Virus record (IMG/VR): IMGVR_UViG_3300008266_000510
Coordinates: 1-43,582 of that record
DNA from: a virus
Direction: 5' to 3' (one strand)
DNA: 43,582 nt
Position 1 is the first letter of the stretch. Every line of letters begins with the position of its first letter. Shown in pieces: positions 7,797-13,999 of this stretch. A program made the translations under genes and the position numbers. Under the pieces are notes generated by a model, which ran no database searches, was not told the origin of the DNA, and saw nothing but the letters and a program-made list of their open reading frames with translations.

Positions 7797-8412
7797 AGTT
7801 GAACTACTAGGATATTATGGAAATGATAAAATTCATGCTTGTTCTGCATGGACTAGTACATCTAGAGACTTATCGGAAGATAAGATTGATCGAATACCTA
7901 AACTATTAAAAATGTTAGCGGATGAAGGTCATCATACTCCTTTTGAAAAAAGTTATTTACATTTTTTAGTAACAACAGATATAGCATCGCACATTCATAT
8001 AATTAAACACAGAATAGGAGTAAGTGTTAATGGCGAATCTGCAAGATATAAAGAGATTAAGGAAGATCAATATTTAATTCCTGAAGATTGGCCTTTAATT
8101 TGGCAAGAACAACTTAAATCTTATACTCAACTAGGTTTGGATAAATACCATAATTGTATAGAAAGTTTAGTTAATGATTATGGTTTCGATAGAAAAAGAG
8201 CCAAAGAAAGTGCTAGATTTTTTAGACCATACAATACCCAGATTACTTCTGATGTAAGTTTTAATTGGAGAAGTTTTTATCATTTTCAATCATTACGCAA
8301 TAAACCTAATGCTCAGTTAGAAATTAGAGAAATTGCACAAACTATGTTAGATTTAGTAAAAAATATTGATAATAATCCATTTAAATATACAATAGAGGCA
8401 TTTGGATTATAA
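7786..8412 (+). CDS. thyX: flavin-dependent thymidylate synthase ThyX
   Basis: Methylates dUMP to dTMP using methylene-tetrahydrofolate, NADPH and FAD; supplies thymidine for phage DNA. The signature region is KHRIGVSVNGESARY (residues 74-88), the counterpart of the RHR...S..RY motif, with Lys for the first Arg and one residue more than the commonest spacing. TPFEKSYLHF (51-60) and SFYHFQSLRN...AQLEIREIA near the C-terminus also match the family. 208 aa is typical. The start overlaps the stop of the upstream ThyX remnant, and the 3' end overlaps a convergent HNH gene. Confidence 0.9.
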   Translation: MLNKVELLGYYGNDKIHACSAWTSTSRDLSEDKIDRIPKLLKMLADEGHHTPFEKSYLHFLVTTDIASHIHIIKHRIGVSVNGESARYKEIKEDQYLIPEDWPLIWQEQLKSYTQLGLDKYHNCIESLVNDYGFDRKRAKESARFFRPYNTQITSDVSFNWRSFYHFQSLRNKPNAQLEIREIAQTMLDLVKNIDNNPFKYTIEAFGL

Positions 8413-9045
8413 GATTTTATCTGATTTACTAATATTATCTTTAGCCCATAATGGCTGTAAATTTGTATAGTGAAAACACTTTCTCTGTTGTTCAGGATCG
8501 CTCATGTCAAAACTGGAACATGGAATTATATGGTCTATATGCCAACCATATTTTCCATAATTTTCCCAAGTCATGCCTTCTTGAAACTTATTTGCTAAAT
8601 ATGTTTTTAAATATTCAATATCACAGCCAATTAGTTCTTTAGTTTTTTCTTGTTTTATATTATTCTTAACTGCCAATCTTAATCTGCTTCTTAAACTACT
8701 TAATATTCTATATGATAAATTATTTTGATATTTATTTCTTTCATATTCTCTCTGTAATTTTCTATATTCTAAACTGGCTTTATGTCTAAGAATTTCTTTT
8801 TTATTTTTTTCATAGTAATTTTTATTATATTTTGAAGTATAGTTTTTATTATTTTTTCTATACTCATTCATATATTTTGATCTACTTTGTAAGATTGAGG
8901 TCTTGTTTTTTTGAAAATGCTGTTTATGATAAAGAGAAACGCAAGACTTACATTTTGCGTCCAATCCAAATTTTCCGCCCTTTTTCTTGTAAAAAGAAGT
9001 TAACTTTTTATTTTTGAGGCAAACGGTACATTTTTTAGTTTTCAT
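8407..9045 (-). CDS. HNH homing-type endonuclease
   Basis: The only convincing leftward gene here. Start placed at the ATG at 9045, with AAGGA upstream; a longer in-frame start is unlikely. N-terminus is a zinc-finger-like region (CTVCLKNKK, CKSC), the middle is a Lys/Asn-rich helix (residues 45-130), and the C-terminus carries the HNH fold WHIDHIIPCSSFD ... HYTNLQPLWAKDN. About 212 aa. Its end overlaps thyX by six bases. Orientation and position next to a rebuilt thyX suggest a free-standing homing endonuclease. Confidence 0.85.
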   Translation of the reverse strand: MKTKKCTVCLKNKKLTSFYKKKGGKFGLDAKCKSCVSLYHKQHFQKNKTSILQSRSKYMNEYRKNNKNYTSKYNKNYYEKNKKEILRHKASLEYRKLQREYERNKYQNNLSYRILSSLRSRLRLAVKNNIKQEKTKELIGCDIEYLKTYLANKFQEGMTWENYGKYGWHIDHIIPCSSFDMSDPEQQRKCFHYTNLQPLWAKDNISKSDKIL

Positions 9046-9094
9046 ATATTTCCTTTTAATATCAAATACACCAAAATTCAAGAATTTACTCAAA

Positions 9095-9289
9095 ATGAAA
9101 ACATTTAATATCACGGCACAGGTATTTAAAAACAGCGATTTGTCAAAACAAAATCTATTAATTAATCAGGTATTTGATGGTTCTACTTCTGAAAATGCTC
9201 TTTCTAATTTTAAATTACATTTTCCTTCTATAGAATATTCTTTAGTAAAAATTCTATCTGTTGAAGAAATTCCTCAAGAAGCGGCTTGA
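9095..9289 (+). CDS. hypothetical protein, 64 aa
   Basis: ATG 9095 opens MKTFNITAQVFKNSDLSKQN, a short alternating strand/helix pattern ending EEIPQEAA. No clear ribosome site, possibly because the HNH insertion separated it from its upstream leader. Function unknown. Its stop overlaps the -35 of the uvsE promoter. Confidence 0.5.
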   Translation: MKTFNITAQVFKNSDLSKQNLLINQVFDGSTSENALSNFKLHFPSIEYSLVKILSVEEIPQEAA

Positions 9290-9313
9290 CTTCTGCCGAT
9301 AATGCTGTATACT
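9286..9313 (+). promoter_or_regulatory. sigma70-type promoter for uvsE
   Basis: TTGACT, 16-bp spacer, TATACT. The spacer contains CCGATA, shared with other promoters of this window. AAGGAG and the start codon of uvsE follow within about 25 bases of the -10. Confidence 0.75.
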
Positions 9314-9334
9314 GTGACCAAGGAGACTCTATTT

Positions 9335-10246
9335 ATGCGTTATGGCCTCTGCTGCATCTCATTAAAACTTAAAGATCAAGGTGTTGGTCATCAGACCATG
9401 ACCTTCAAGAGATTTAATAGTTTGCCAAGACAAGAAGCACTAACTATTCTTGGCGACCGTATTCTTAACAATCTTATCACTACACGAAAAACTATTGAAT
9501 TTTGTGCTGAGAATAATTATGTCTATCGTGTTAGTAGCGATATTTTTCCACTAATTACATATGATGAGGCTAATGTATCTTTAGAAAATTTGCCTAATCA
9601 TGATGATATTCAAGATGAATTTGATAATATTGCTCTAACAATCACCGACAATAATGTTCGTGTGAGTTGTCATCCAAGTGAGTATAATTCACTCTCTAGT
9701 CTTTCAGAAAAAGTTGTTGATAAAACTATTACAGAACTGAATTTTTACAGTAGTTTTTTTGACAGAATTGGTTTGTCCGCAGATACTAATTCTCCCATGA
9801 ATCTTCATGTTCATAACAATAATGGGACTAGAGAAGAAATATCTCATAGGTTTTATCAAAACTTCAAACGTCTCGACGAAAATTGTCAAAGTCGCTTAAC
9901 GATAGAAAATGACGACAAACTTAATTGTTGGAGTGTGCGTGAATTAGTAGATATTTTTCATCCTATTACACGCATCCCTATTTGTTTTGACTATTTACAT
10001 CACAAGTGTCACCCAAATAATTTATCAGAATGTGAAGCCATCAATATGTGCTATGATACATGGCAGACCACTCCACTATTTCATTATAGTGAAAGTCGAG
10101 AGGGTAATAATCCTCGCGCTCATGCTGAGTACGCATATAATAAATTTGAGACATATGGGTTAGAGTTTGATGTTGATATGGAACTCAAAGGAAAAGATAT
10201 CGCCATTGAAAAATATGATGAGATTCTAAAGGAGACTATTGTATGA
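9335..10246 (+). CDS. uvsE: UV damage endonuclease UvsE
   Basis: TIM-barrel endonuclease that nicks 5' of UV photoproducts and other lesions. Start placed at ATG 9335 rather than the upstream ATG at 9302, because the latter lies inside the promoter and AAGGAG precedes 9335. MRYGLCCISLKLK at the N-terminus, RVSSDIFPL, RVSCHPSEY, NLHVHNNNG, LTIENDD and PICFDYLHHKCH are the metal-site segments of the family in correct order; HYSESREG follows. 303 aa is normal. It has its own promoter. Stop overlaps the next start. Confidence 0.92.
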   Translation: MRYGLCCISLKLKDQGVGHQTMTFKRFNSLPRQEALTILGDRILNNLITTRKTIEFCAENNYVYRVSSDIFPLITYDEANVSLENLPNHDDIQDEFDNIALTITDNNVRVSCHPSEYNSLSSLSEKVVDKTITELNFYSSFFDRIGLSADTNSPMNLHVHNNNGTREEISHRFYQNFKRLDENCQSRLTIENDDKLNCWSVRELVDIFHPITRIPICFDYLHHKCHPNNLSECEAINMCYDTWQTTPLFHYSESREGNNPRAHAEYAYNKFETYGLEFDVDMELKGKDIAIEKYDEILKETIV

Positions 10247-10389
10247 GTGGATGGCTAATAGCATTTACAGGATGTATATATGCTTATGTAGCAGCAGAGC
10301 AAGCATACAAAGGCAATATGGGTTTATTTATAGCATATACAGGTTACGCTTTTGCCAATATCGGTTTATATATGTTAGCAAGTAAATAG
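10243..10389 (+). CDS. small membrane protein, 48 aa
   Basis: MSGWLIAFTGCIYAYVAAEQ and a second hydrophobic stretch LFIAYTGYAFANIGLYML make two short transmembrane helices around a KGN turn. Starts in the uvsE stop (ATGA). Similar two-helix proteins are frequent in T4-like phages; role unknown. Confidence 0.65.
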   Translation: MSGWLIAFTGCIYAYVAAEQAYKGNMGLFIAYTGYAFANIGLYMLASK

Positions 10390-10399
10390 GAGATATTCG

Positions 10400-10570
10400 A
10401 TGAGCGATCTCAAAAATAGGCCCGAACCAAAAAAAATAAAGATGCCCCCACTAGTTGACCGATCACAGGAATACGATATAATGGAGGGATACGAGCCAGC
10501 CGATCACAACACTAATGAAACAGATAGCCAAGACAATACGCAGAGCATATCAGAATTGGGTTCCTTGTAA
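10400..10570 (+). CDS. small proline/acid-rich protein, 56 aa
   Basis: AGGAG precedes ATG 10400. MSDLKNRPEPKKIKMPPLVD is polar and probably disordered. It overlaps the deaminase-like gene by 56 bases in another frame, which lowers confidence, but the ribosome site is good. Confidence 0.45.
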   Translation: MSDLKNRPEPKKIKMPPLVDRSQEYDIMEGYEPADHNTNETDSQDNTQSISELGSL

Positions 10571-10973
10571 GGAAATTCGTTGTTGGCATTATTGTTCTGC
10601 TTTTGATGGAACAAAAATGATAGGTTTTGCTCAAAATAATCCTATTAAAACTCATGCTGGTGCTTATAGAATTGGTGAAAATTTTAATCTTCCCAAATAT
10701 AAAGAGCATCCGTTTTACCATGCGGAAAGTCATCTGATTTCTAAGTTACTGGATCAGTATAACTATATTGATCCTTCTTGGAATATTGTAGTGATGAGAA
10801 TTAATCGCAAGGGTTTGATTCTTGGTAGTAAGCCTTGTGAAAATTGTGATAAACTTTTACAATCTGTTGGTTTAACTGCCGTGTTTTATAGTAATGATGA
10901 TGGTAGTTTTAGTGATAGTTTTGGTGATATGGTTTATCGCCCTGACTTGACAAATTCTTTGGCTAGTGTATAA
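10515..10973 (+). CDS. cytidine/dCMP deaminase-like protein
   Basis: Zinc-dependent deaminase fold: H69-A-E71 (YHAESHL) gives the ligand and catalytic Glu, and P107-C108-E-N-C111 the two Cys ligands. The preceding helix and the strand after PCENC (GLTAVFYS) match the family. Could convert dCMP to dUMP to feed ThyX, but there is no clear nucleotide specificity motif; RNA or modified-base deamination is possible. 152 aa. A promoter for the next gene lies within its last codons. Confidence 0.78.
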   Translation: MKQIAKTIRRAYQNWVPCKEIRCWHYCSAFDGTKMIGFAQNNPIKTHAGAYRIGENFNLPKYKEHPFYHAESHLISKLLDQYNYIDPSWNIVVMRINRKGLILGSKPCENCDKLLQSVGLTAVFYSNDDGSFSDSFGDMVYRPDLTNSLASV

Positions 10974-10974
10974 T
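10947..10974 (+). promoter_or_regulatory. consensus sigma70 promoter
   Basis: TTGACA, 16-bp spacer, TATAAT: perfect hexamers, overlapping the end of the deaminase gene. No CGATA motif in this spacer. A leader of about 13 bases with GGAGG leads to ATG 10994. Confidence 0.82.
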
Positions 10975-10993
10975 TCCGCTATTGGAGGAACCT

Positions 10994-11212
10994 ATGAATT
11001 GTATTTATTGTTATCGTTCTATTCCAGATGAAAGATTAGAGTTTCTGATAGAGAATAATCGTCCTAAAACTTGCATTAATTGTTCTACCGAACAACGTGC
11101 TGTGGGTTTTATGGATTGGGAACACAAAACCGCTCCACAGTTGGTGTTAGTTCCCGCTAATGCTAAAGAGAGTATTCGTATCCTAAATAGGGCTAATAGG
11201 AGATCAAGATGA
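10994..11212 (+). CDS. DksA/TraR-like C4 zinc-finger protein
   Basis: MNCIYCYRSIPDERLEFLIE ... KTCINCSTEQRAVGFMDWEH has two CxxC pairs (Cys3/6 and Cys33/36 approx.) and resembles phage TraR/DksA zinc fingers, which bind RNA polymerase and alter promoter choice. 72 aa fits a TraR-sized protein though the N-terminal coiled coil of DksA is lacking. Start chosen at 10994 after GGAGG; an in-frame TTG lies upstream. Driven by its own consensus promoter, which suits an early regulator. Confidence 0.6.
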   Translation: MNCIYCYRSIPDERLEFLIENNRPKTCINCSTEQRAVGFMDWEHKTAPQLVLVPANAKESIRILNRANRRSR

Positions 11213-11415
11213 CTTGGCTAGACTTATATGACTATCTTAACAAACAAGCAAATCTTACACAAAATGTAGGAGAATTTAACTGGCAAGATCAAGTGATAGT
11301 TTATGATAGTTGGAACATGAAAGAATATAATTGTAATGGATTAAGTTGGATGATATCACTAAATAATCAAGACCATCATTGCCTAAATATTAATACCTCA
11401 TTGGAGAATTCTTAA
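11209..11415 (+). CDS. hypothetical protein, 68 aa
   Basis: Starts in the stop of the previous gene. MTWLDLYDYLNKQANLTQNV ... WQDQVIVYDSW, with a strand-rich second half; such short proteins recur in phages without known role. Confidence 0.55.
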   Translation: MTWLDLYDYLNKQANLTQNVGEFNWQDQVIVYDSWNMKEYNCNGLSWMISLNNQDHHCLNINTSLENS

Positions 11416-11588
11416 TGGATATAGAAATTGAGAGTCTTTTATTCAAGCAAGTAGAATGTCCTAAGAATCACCTAATGACCAAAATTATTAATCTATGGAG
11501 TAATCGATATCGTATTAATGTGTACATAGAAATCGAAGAAGATAATCTGATCAAGAAACGTATACATAGCAACTCAGTGGTAAACTAA
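11415..11588 (+). CDS. hypothetical protein, 57 aa
   Basis: MDIEIESLLFKQVECPKNHL, then NLWSNRYRINVYIEIEEDN, a small beta domain pattern seen in other phage proteins. Overlaps the previous stop by one base. Ends in another frame within the beginning of the next, start-less reading frame. Confidence 0.5.
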   Translation: MDIEIESLLFKQVECPKNHLMTKIINLWSNRYRINVYIEIEEDNLIKKRIHSNSVVN

Positions 11589-11968
11589 TCTCAAAGTATC
11601 CAGAACAATTTTCTAATTATCAATACATTGAATGCGACGATGGATGGTATGATCTTCTAGATAAATTATGCTCTTCTATCCAATCTCATCTGGATCACAG
11701 AAAAAAAACAGAAGAACCTCTTTCCTACTTTAGTTGGTCACAAATCAAAGAAAAGTTTGGTGGATTAAGAGCCTATTCTTATGGTGCAGATTCTTATATC
11801 AATGGATTAATTGCTATGGCAGAAAGTATGAGTTACAGCATTTGTGAAATTTCTGGAGAAAAAGGAAAGTTGCGTAAACAAAGAATTGGAGAAAATGGAG
11901 AGCCTATTCCTGCATGGATGAAAACCCTGTCAGATAGTGAGGCACAAAAGGCGGGATACGTTCTCTAA
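11570..11968 (+). CDS. conserved phage protein with no usual start codon
   Basis: An open frame of 132 codons with strong protein character: KLISKYPEQF, DDGWYDLLDKLCSSIQSHLD, QIKEKFGGLRAYSYGAD and SYINGLIAMAESMSYSICE. The CSSIQ..., IKEKFGGLR and AESMS patterns match a protein common in T4-like phages. There is no ATG, GTG or TTG before the conserved part; the frame begins after a TAG at 11567. It may be a gene that lost its start by indel (a link to the 57-aa frame before it is one base away), or it may start at an unusual codon such as ATC or CTG-like. Coordinates give the open frame, not a proven start. Confidence 0.55.
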   Translation, partial: QLSGKLISKYPEQFSNYQYIECDDGWYDLLDKLCSSIQSHLDHRKKTEEPLSYFSWSQIKEKFGGLRAYSYGADSYINGLIAMAESMSYSICEISGEKGKLRKQRIGENGEPIPAWMKTLSDSEAQKAGYVL

Positions 11969-11978
11969 AGAATCCCTC

Positions 11979-12006
11979 TTGACAATGCCGATACCTGTGC
12001 TATACT
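11979..12006 (+). promoter_or_regulatory. sigma70-type promoter
   Basis: TTGACA, 16-bp spacer with CCGATA three bases after the -35, TATACT. Leads to an AAGGAG site and ATG 12040. Confidence 0.8.
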
Positions 12007-12039
12007 TAGGACATAACACCTAACACAAGGAGATTCAAA

Positions 12040-12444
12040 ATGCCTCGCGGCCAGAAAATTTGTCCAAGTTGTTCTGCTATCAATGGTCCCCGTGCATACA
12101 CTTGTAAGAGTTGTGGTTCAGATTTTGCTTTCAAGCCCAAAAGCAAGGAAGTTAAAAACACCAAGATCATTAAGGATGTTAATTGGAAAGAATTGGTTAA
12201 GGGTGATCGTATAAAAGTTCGCGGTGGCCCCTATTATGTTCATAAGGGTGAATTTATCCCTATGGGTTATCGTGGACGCTTTGTGGTAGACTGTATTGAT
12301 GACAAGGGCATTAGGGCTTATGGTATTGATAAGCACGGTGGATTTGCTCATATTTATATGGGTGGAGACTTTCAAAACAAGGAAACCGGCGTATGGAAGA
12401 TTGCTCACGAAATTGTCAAACTGAAAAACAGAGAAGTGGTATAA
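12040..12444 (+). CDS. zinc-ribbon phage protein, 134 aa
   Basis: N-terminal zinc ribbon (KICPSCSAIN ... YTCKSCGSDF, residues 6-27) followed by a beta-rich domain KGDRIKVRGGPYYV ... GEFIPMGYRGRFVV ending KIAHEIVKL. This architecture is found in several T4-like phages with no known function; nucleic acid or RNA polymerase binding is a reasonable guess. It has its own promoter and a good ribosome site. The stop overlaps the next start. Confidence 0.65.
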   Translation: MPRGQKICPSCSAINGPRAYTCKSCGSDFAFKPKSKEVKNTKIIKDVNWKELVKGDRIKVRGGPYYVHKGEFIPMGYRGRFVVDCIDDKGIRAYGIDKHGGFAHIYMGGDFQNKETGVWKIAHEIVKLKNREVV

Positions 12445-12716
12445 TGAGTTTGGTTCCTCAACAACAAGAACAATTAGAAAAACTGTTAGAACATAGAGAC
12501 TCTATAGTTAGCCACTTATATCAGATTGAGCATATTTTAAAGGAATATTTTCCTGAGCAATTTGAACTAGCATATCAACATTGGATTCCTCAAATTACTA
12601 CTGCTCTTTATGAACAACCTAAGTGGCTTCCTAGAGGACAATATTCTATGGAAGATACAGTAAAGAATATTACAGATAAGGACGATGGTTCTGGTGTATT
12701 TAAATATTTGAGGTAA
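12444..12716 (+). CDS. hypothetical protein, 90 aa
   Basis: Start chosen at 12444, which overlaps the previous stop. Helical N-terminus MSLVPQQQEQLEKLLEHRDS, middle YFPEQFELAYQHWIPQI. Unrecognised, in the transcript that begins at the upstream promoter. Confidence 0.6.
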   Translation: MSLVPQQQEQLEKLLEHRDSIVSHLYQIEHILKEYFPEQFELAYQHWIPQITTALYEQPKWLPRGQYSMEDTVKNITDKDDGSGVFKYLR

Positions 12717-12719
12717 TAT

Positions 12720-13103
12720 ATGGACGAAAAACTCTATTCTATTGTTGATCTTGAAGGATACGCTAAACAGGTTAGAGAAGCGGCTGCTCAAACCTTATCA
12801 GAAAATAACAACGATAATCTTGATGATTATATCACCATCACACAACTAGTCCAGATGGTGCGTAAAAACTGTTGTGGTTTTGATGATGATAACAGACCTC
12901 TCTTAAATGAAGATATTAACGAGCAAATTTATGACTGTACTATAACTTGGATACATAATGTCGCATTAGCAAAATTGGCTGCTAAAGACTTACTAGAATG
13001 TGCTTGGGATGATAAGGCTAATGAAATGGTATTTTGGCCTAAAGAGACTGAAAATGATAAATCCGTCAAACGAAGAAATAAGAAAAAGAATAAAGAGTCT
13101 TGA
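12720..13103 (+). CDS. hypothetical protein, 127 aa, helical
   Basis: Mixed helices with ITITQLVQMVRKNCCGFD and, near the end, LAAKDLLECAWDDKANEMVFW. The tail pattern (helix, charged turn, E-x-x-FWVP/W) resembles that of the protein at 25109, suggesting the same winged-helix-like fold. Lys-rich C-terminus. Function unknown. Confidence 0.55.
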   Translation: MDEKLYSIVDLEGYAKQVREAAAQTLSENNNDNLDDYITITQLVQMVRKNCCGFDDDNRPLLNEDINEQIYDCTITWIHNVALAKLAAKDLLECAWDDKANEMVFWPKETENDKSVKRRNKKKNKES

Positions 13104-13233
13104 AGAAGAAATACATAATTACGAAACATATCTACTGTCAGAAAGTTGCAGTAGGTGTGCTGATGCTTATGCTAAGATAGAGCAATACAAGACAGAAATT
13201 GGTGAACTGATACAACTATATCATAATGATTAA
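13054..13233 (+). CDS. small coiled-coil protein, 59 aa
   Basis: Start at 13054 inside the previous gene's end. INPSNEEIRKRIKSLEEEIH gives a heptad pattern; CSRC is a single CxxC. Its stop lies three bases before the tmRNA 5' end and a candidate tmRNA promoter overlaps its 3' part. Confidence 0.5.
   Translation: MINPSNEEIRKRIKSLEEEIHNYETYLLSESCSRCADAYAKIEQYKTEIGELIQLYHND
13199..13227 (+). promoter_or_regulatory. candidate tmRNA promoter
   Basis: TTGGTG, 17-bp spacer, CATAAT, placing the start of transcription close to the first G of the tmRNA. Both hexamers deviate from consensus, so the call rests mainly on spacing and position. Confidence 0.35.
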
Positions 13234-13236
13234 TAA

Positions 13237-13594
13237 GGGGGTATAACGGTATCGATTGGATAATAGCAATTATGTTAGCAAGTAGTGGTTGATCGACCGG
13301 CCACTTTAAAAAGTCGATTAAACGCTTTAACTGGCGAAACTCAGTTAGCCCTTGCTGCCTAATAAATAAGTAGCAACAATCTTAGAAAGCGATGAAGGTA
13401 GCGTTCAAAAGATTGATGTAAAATCCTTCGGCTGCTAGAATAGCCAACGGGTTCTAGCCTGAGATTAGTTGGTACGGAAAGATGAATGTTGTTTGTTCTT
13501 TAGTCTTTCTTAAAATTTATGAATAAACTAAACTTGTAGAATATATAATGAAAATTATCGCAACACATGGGTTCGACTCCCATTACCTCCACTA
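13237..13594 (+). ncRNA. ssrA: tmRNA (SsrA), one-piece, phage-encoded
   Basis: Transfer-messenger RNA that rescues stalled ribosomes and tags the nascent protein for degradation. The 5' strand GGGGGTA (13237-13243) pairs with TACCTCC (13584-13590, one G-U); the T-arm is ATGGG/CCCAT around TTCGACT (13567-13583); A at 13591 is the discriminator and CTA follows in place of CCA, so the CCA must be added. The tag frame reads ALTGETQLALAA, then TAA TAA (13360-13365). Just before it a pseudoknot is visible: AGTGG (13284-13288) with CCACT (13301-13305), interleaved with a 9-bp helix of 13289-13297 with 13313-13321. The resume codon is most likely GCT at 13324. Length about 355 nt is normal. Confidence 0.93.
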
Positions 13595-13938
13595 TGCCTA
13601 GAAAAATTTGTACTTATTGTGGTAAAAGAAAAAACCGTAAAAGTTTTCCTAAACATAGTTTGTACAAAGATAAACTAGATACAAGATGTAAAAAATGCGT
13701 TAAAGAACATTCAAAGGTAAGAAATAAACTTCATAAAAAAGCACCAGATAAACCAGAAGTTTGTGAGTGTTGTAAAAAGATCCCCATTAAATGGGTATTA
13801 GATCATAACCATGATGATGATACTTTTCGTGGATGGCTTTGTGATAGATGCAATACCGGCATAGGAAAATTAGGAGATAATTTAGGTGGTATTGTCAATG
13901 CGATGAATTATTTTCTCTCAAGACCCAATCGCAAATAG
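13594..13938 (+). CDS. EndoVII-type HNH endonuclease next to tmRNA
   Basis: MPRKICTYCGKRKNRKSFPK is a zinc-finger N-terminus of the kind also seen in the HNH protein at 8407-9045; the C-terminal part CECCKKIPIKWVLDHNHDDD ... GWLCDRCNTGIGKLGDN is the recombination endonuclease VII family (T4 gp49-like His-Cys/HNH fold; DHNH, CDRCN). About 114 aa. It begins at an ATG whose A is the last base of the tmRNA 3' end, so no ribosome site is possible in the normal position; the upstream in-frame ATG at 13567 lies in the T-arm. Most likely a mobile endonuclease that targets the ssrA gene. Confidence 0.8.
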   Translation: MPRKICTYCGKRKNRKSFPKHSLYKDKLDTRCKKCVKEHSKVRNKLHKKAPDKPEVCECCKKIPIKWVLDHNHDDDTFRGWLCDRCNTGIGKLGDNLGGIVNAMNYFLSRPNRK

Positions 13939-13945
13939 TCGATAC

Positions 13946-13974
13946 TTGACAGCAGCATGAGCGTCTGGTACGAT
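13946..13974 (+). promoter_or_regulatory. sigma70-type promoter for DNA ligase
   Basis: TTGACA, 17-bp spacer, TACGAT. CGATAC occurs just upstream of the -35 and again at the -10. The ligase ATG follows at 14000 after AGGAG. Confidence 0.65.
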
Positions 13975-13999
13975 ACCATCAACACAGGAGACTAAACGG

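Noticed and set aside
13567-13593. Earlier start of the EndoVII gene at an ATG in the tmRNA T-arm
   Set aside because: These nine codons are the tmRNA T-arm and acceptor strand; the zinc-finger protein pattern starts at MPRKICTYCG.
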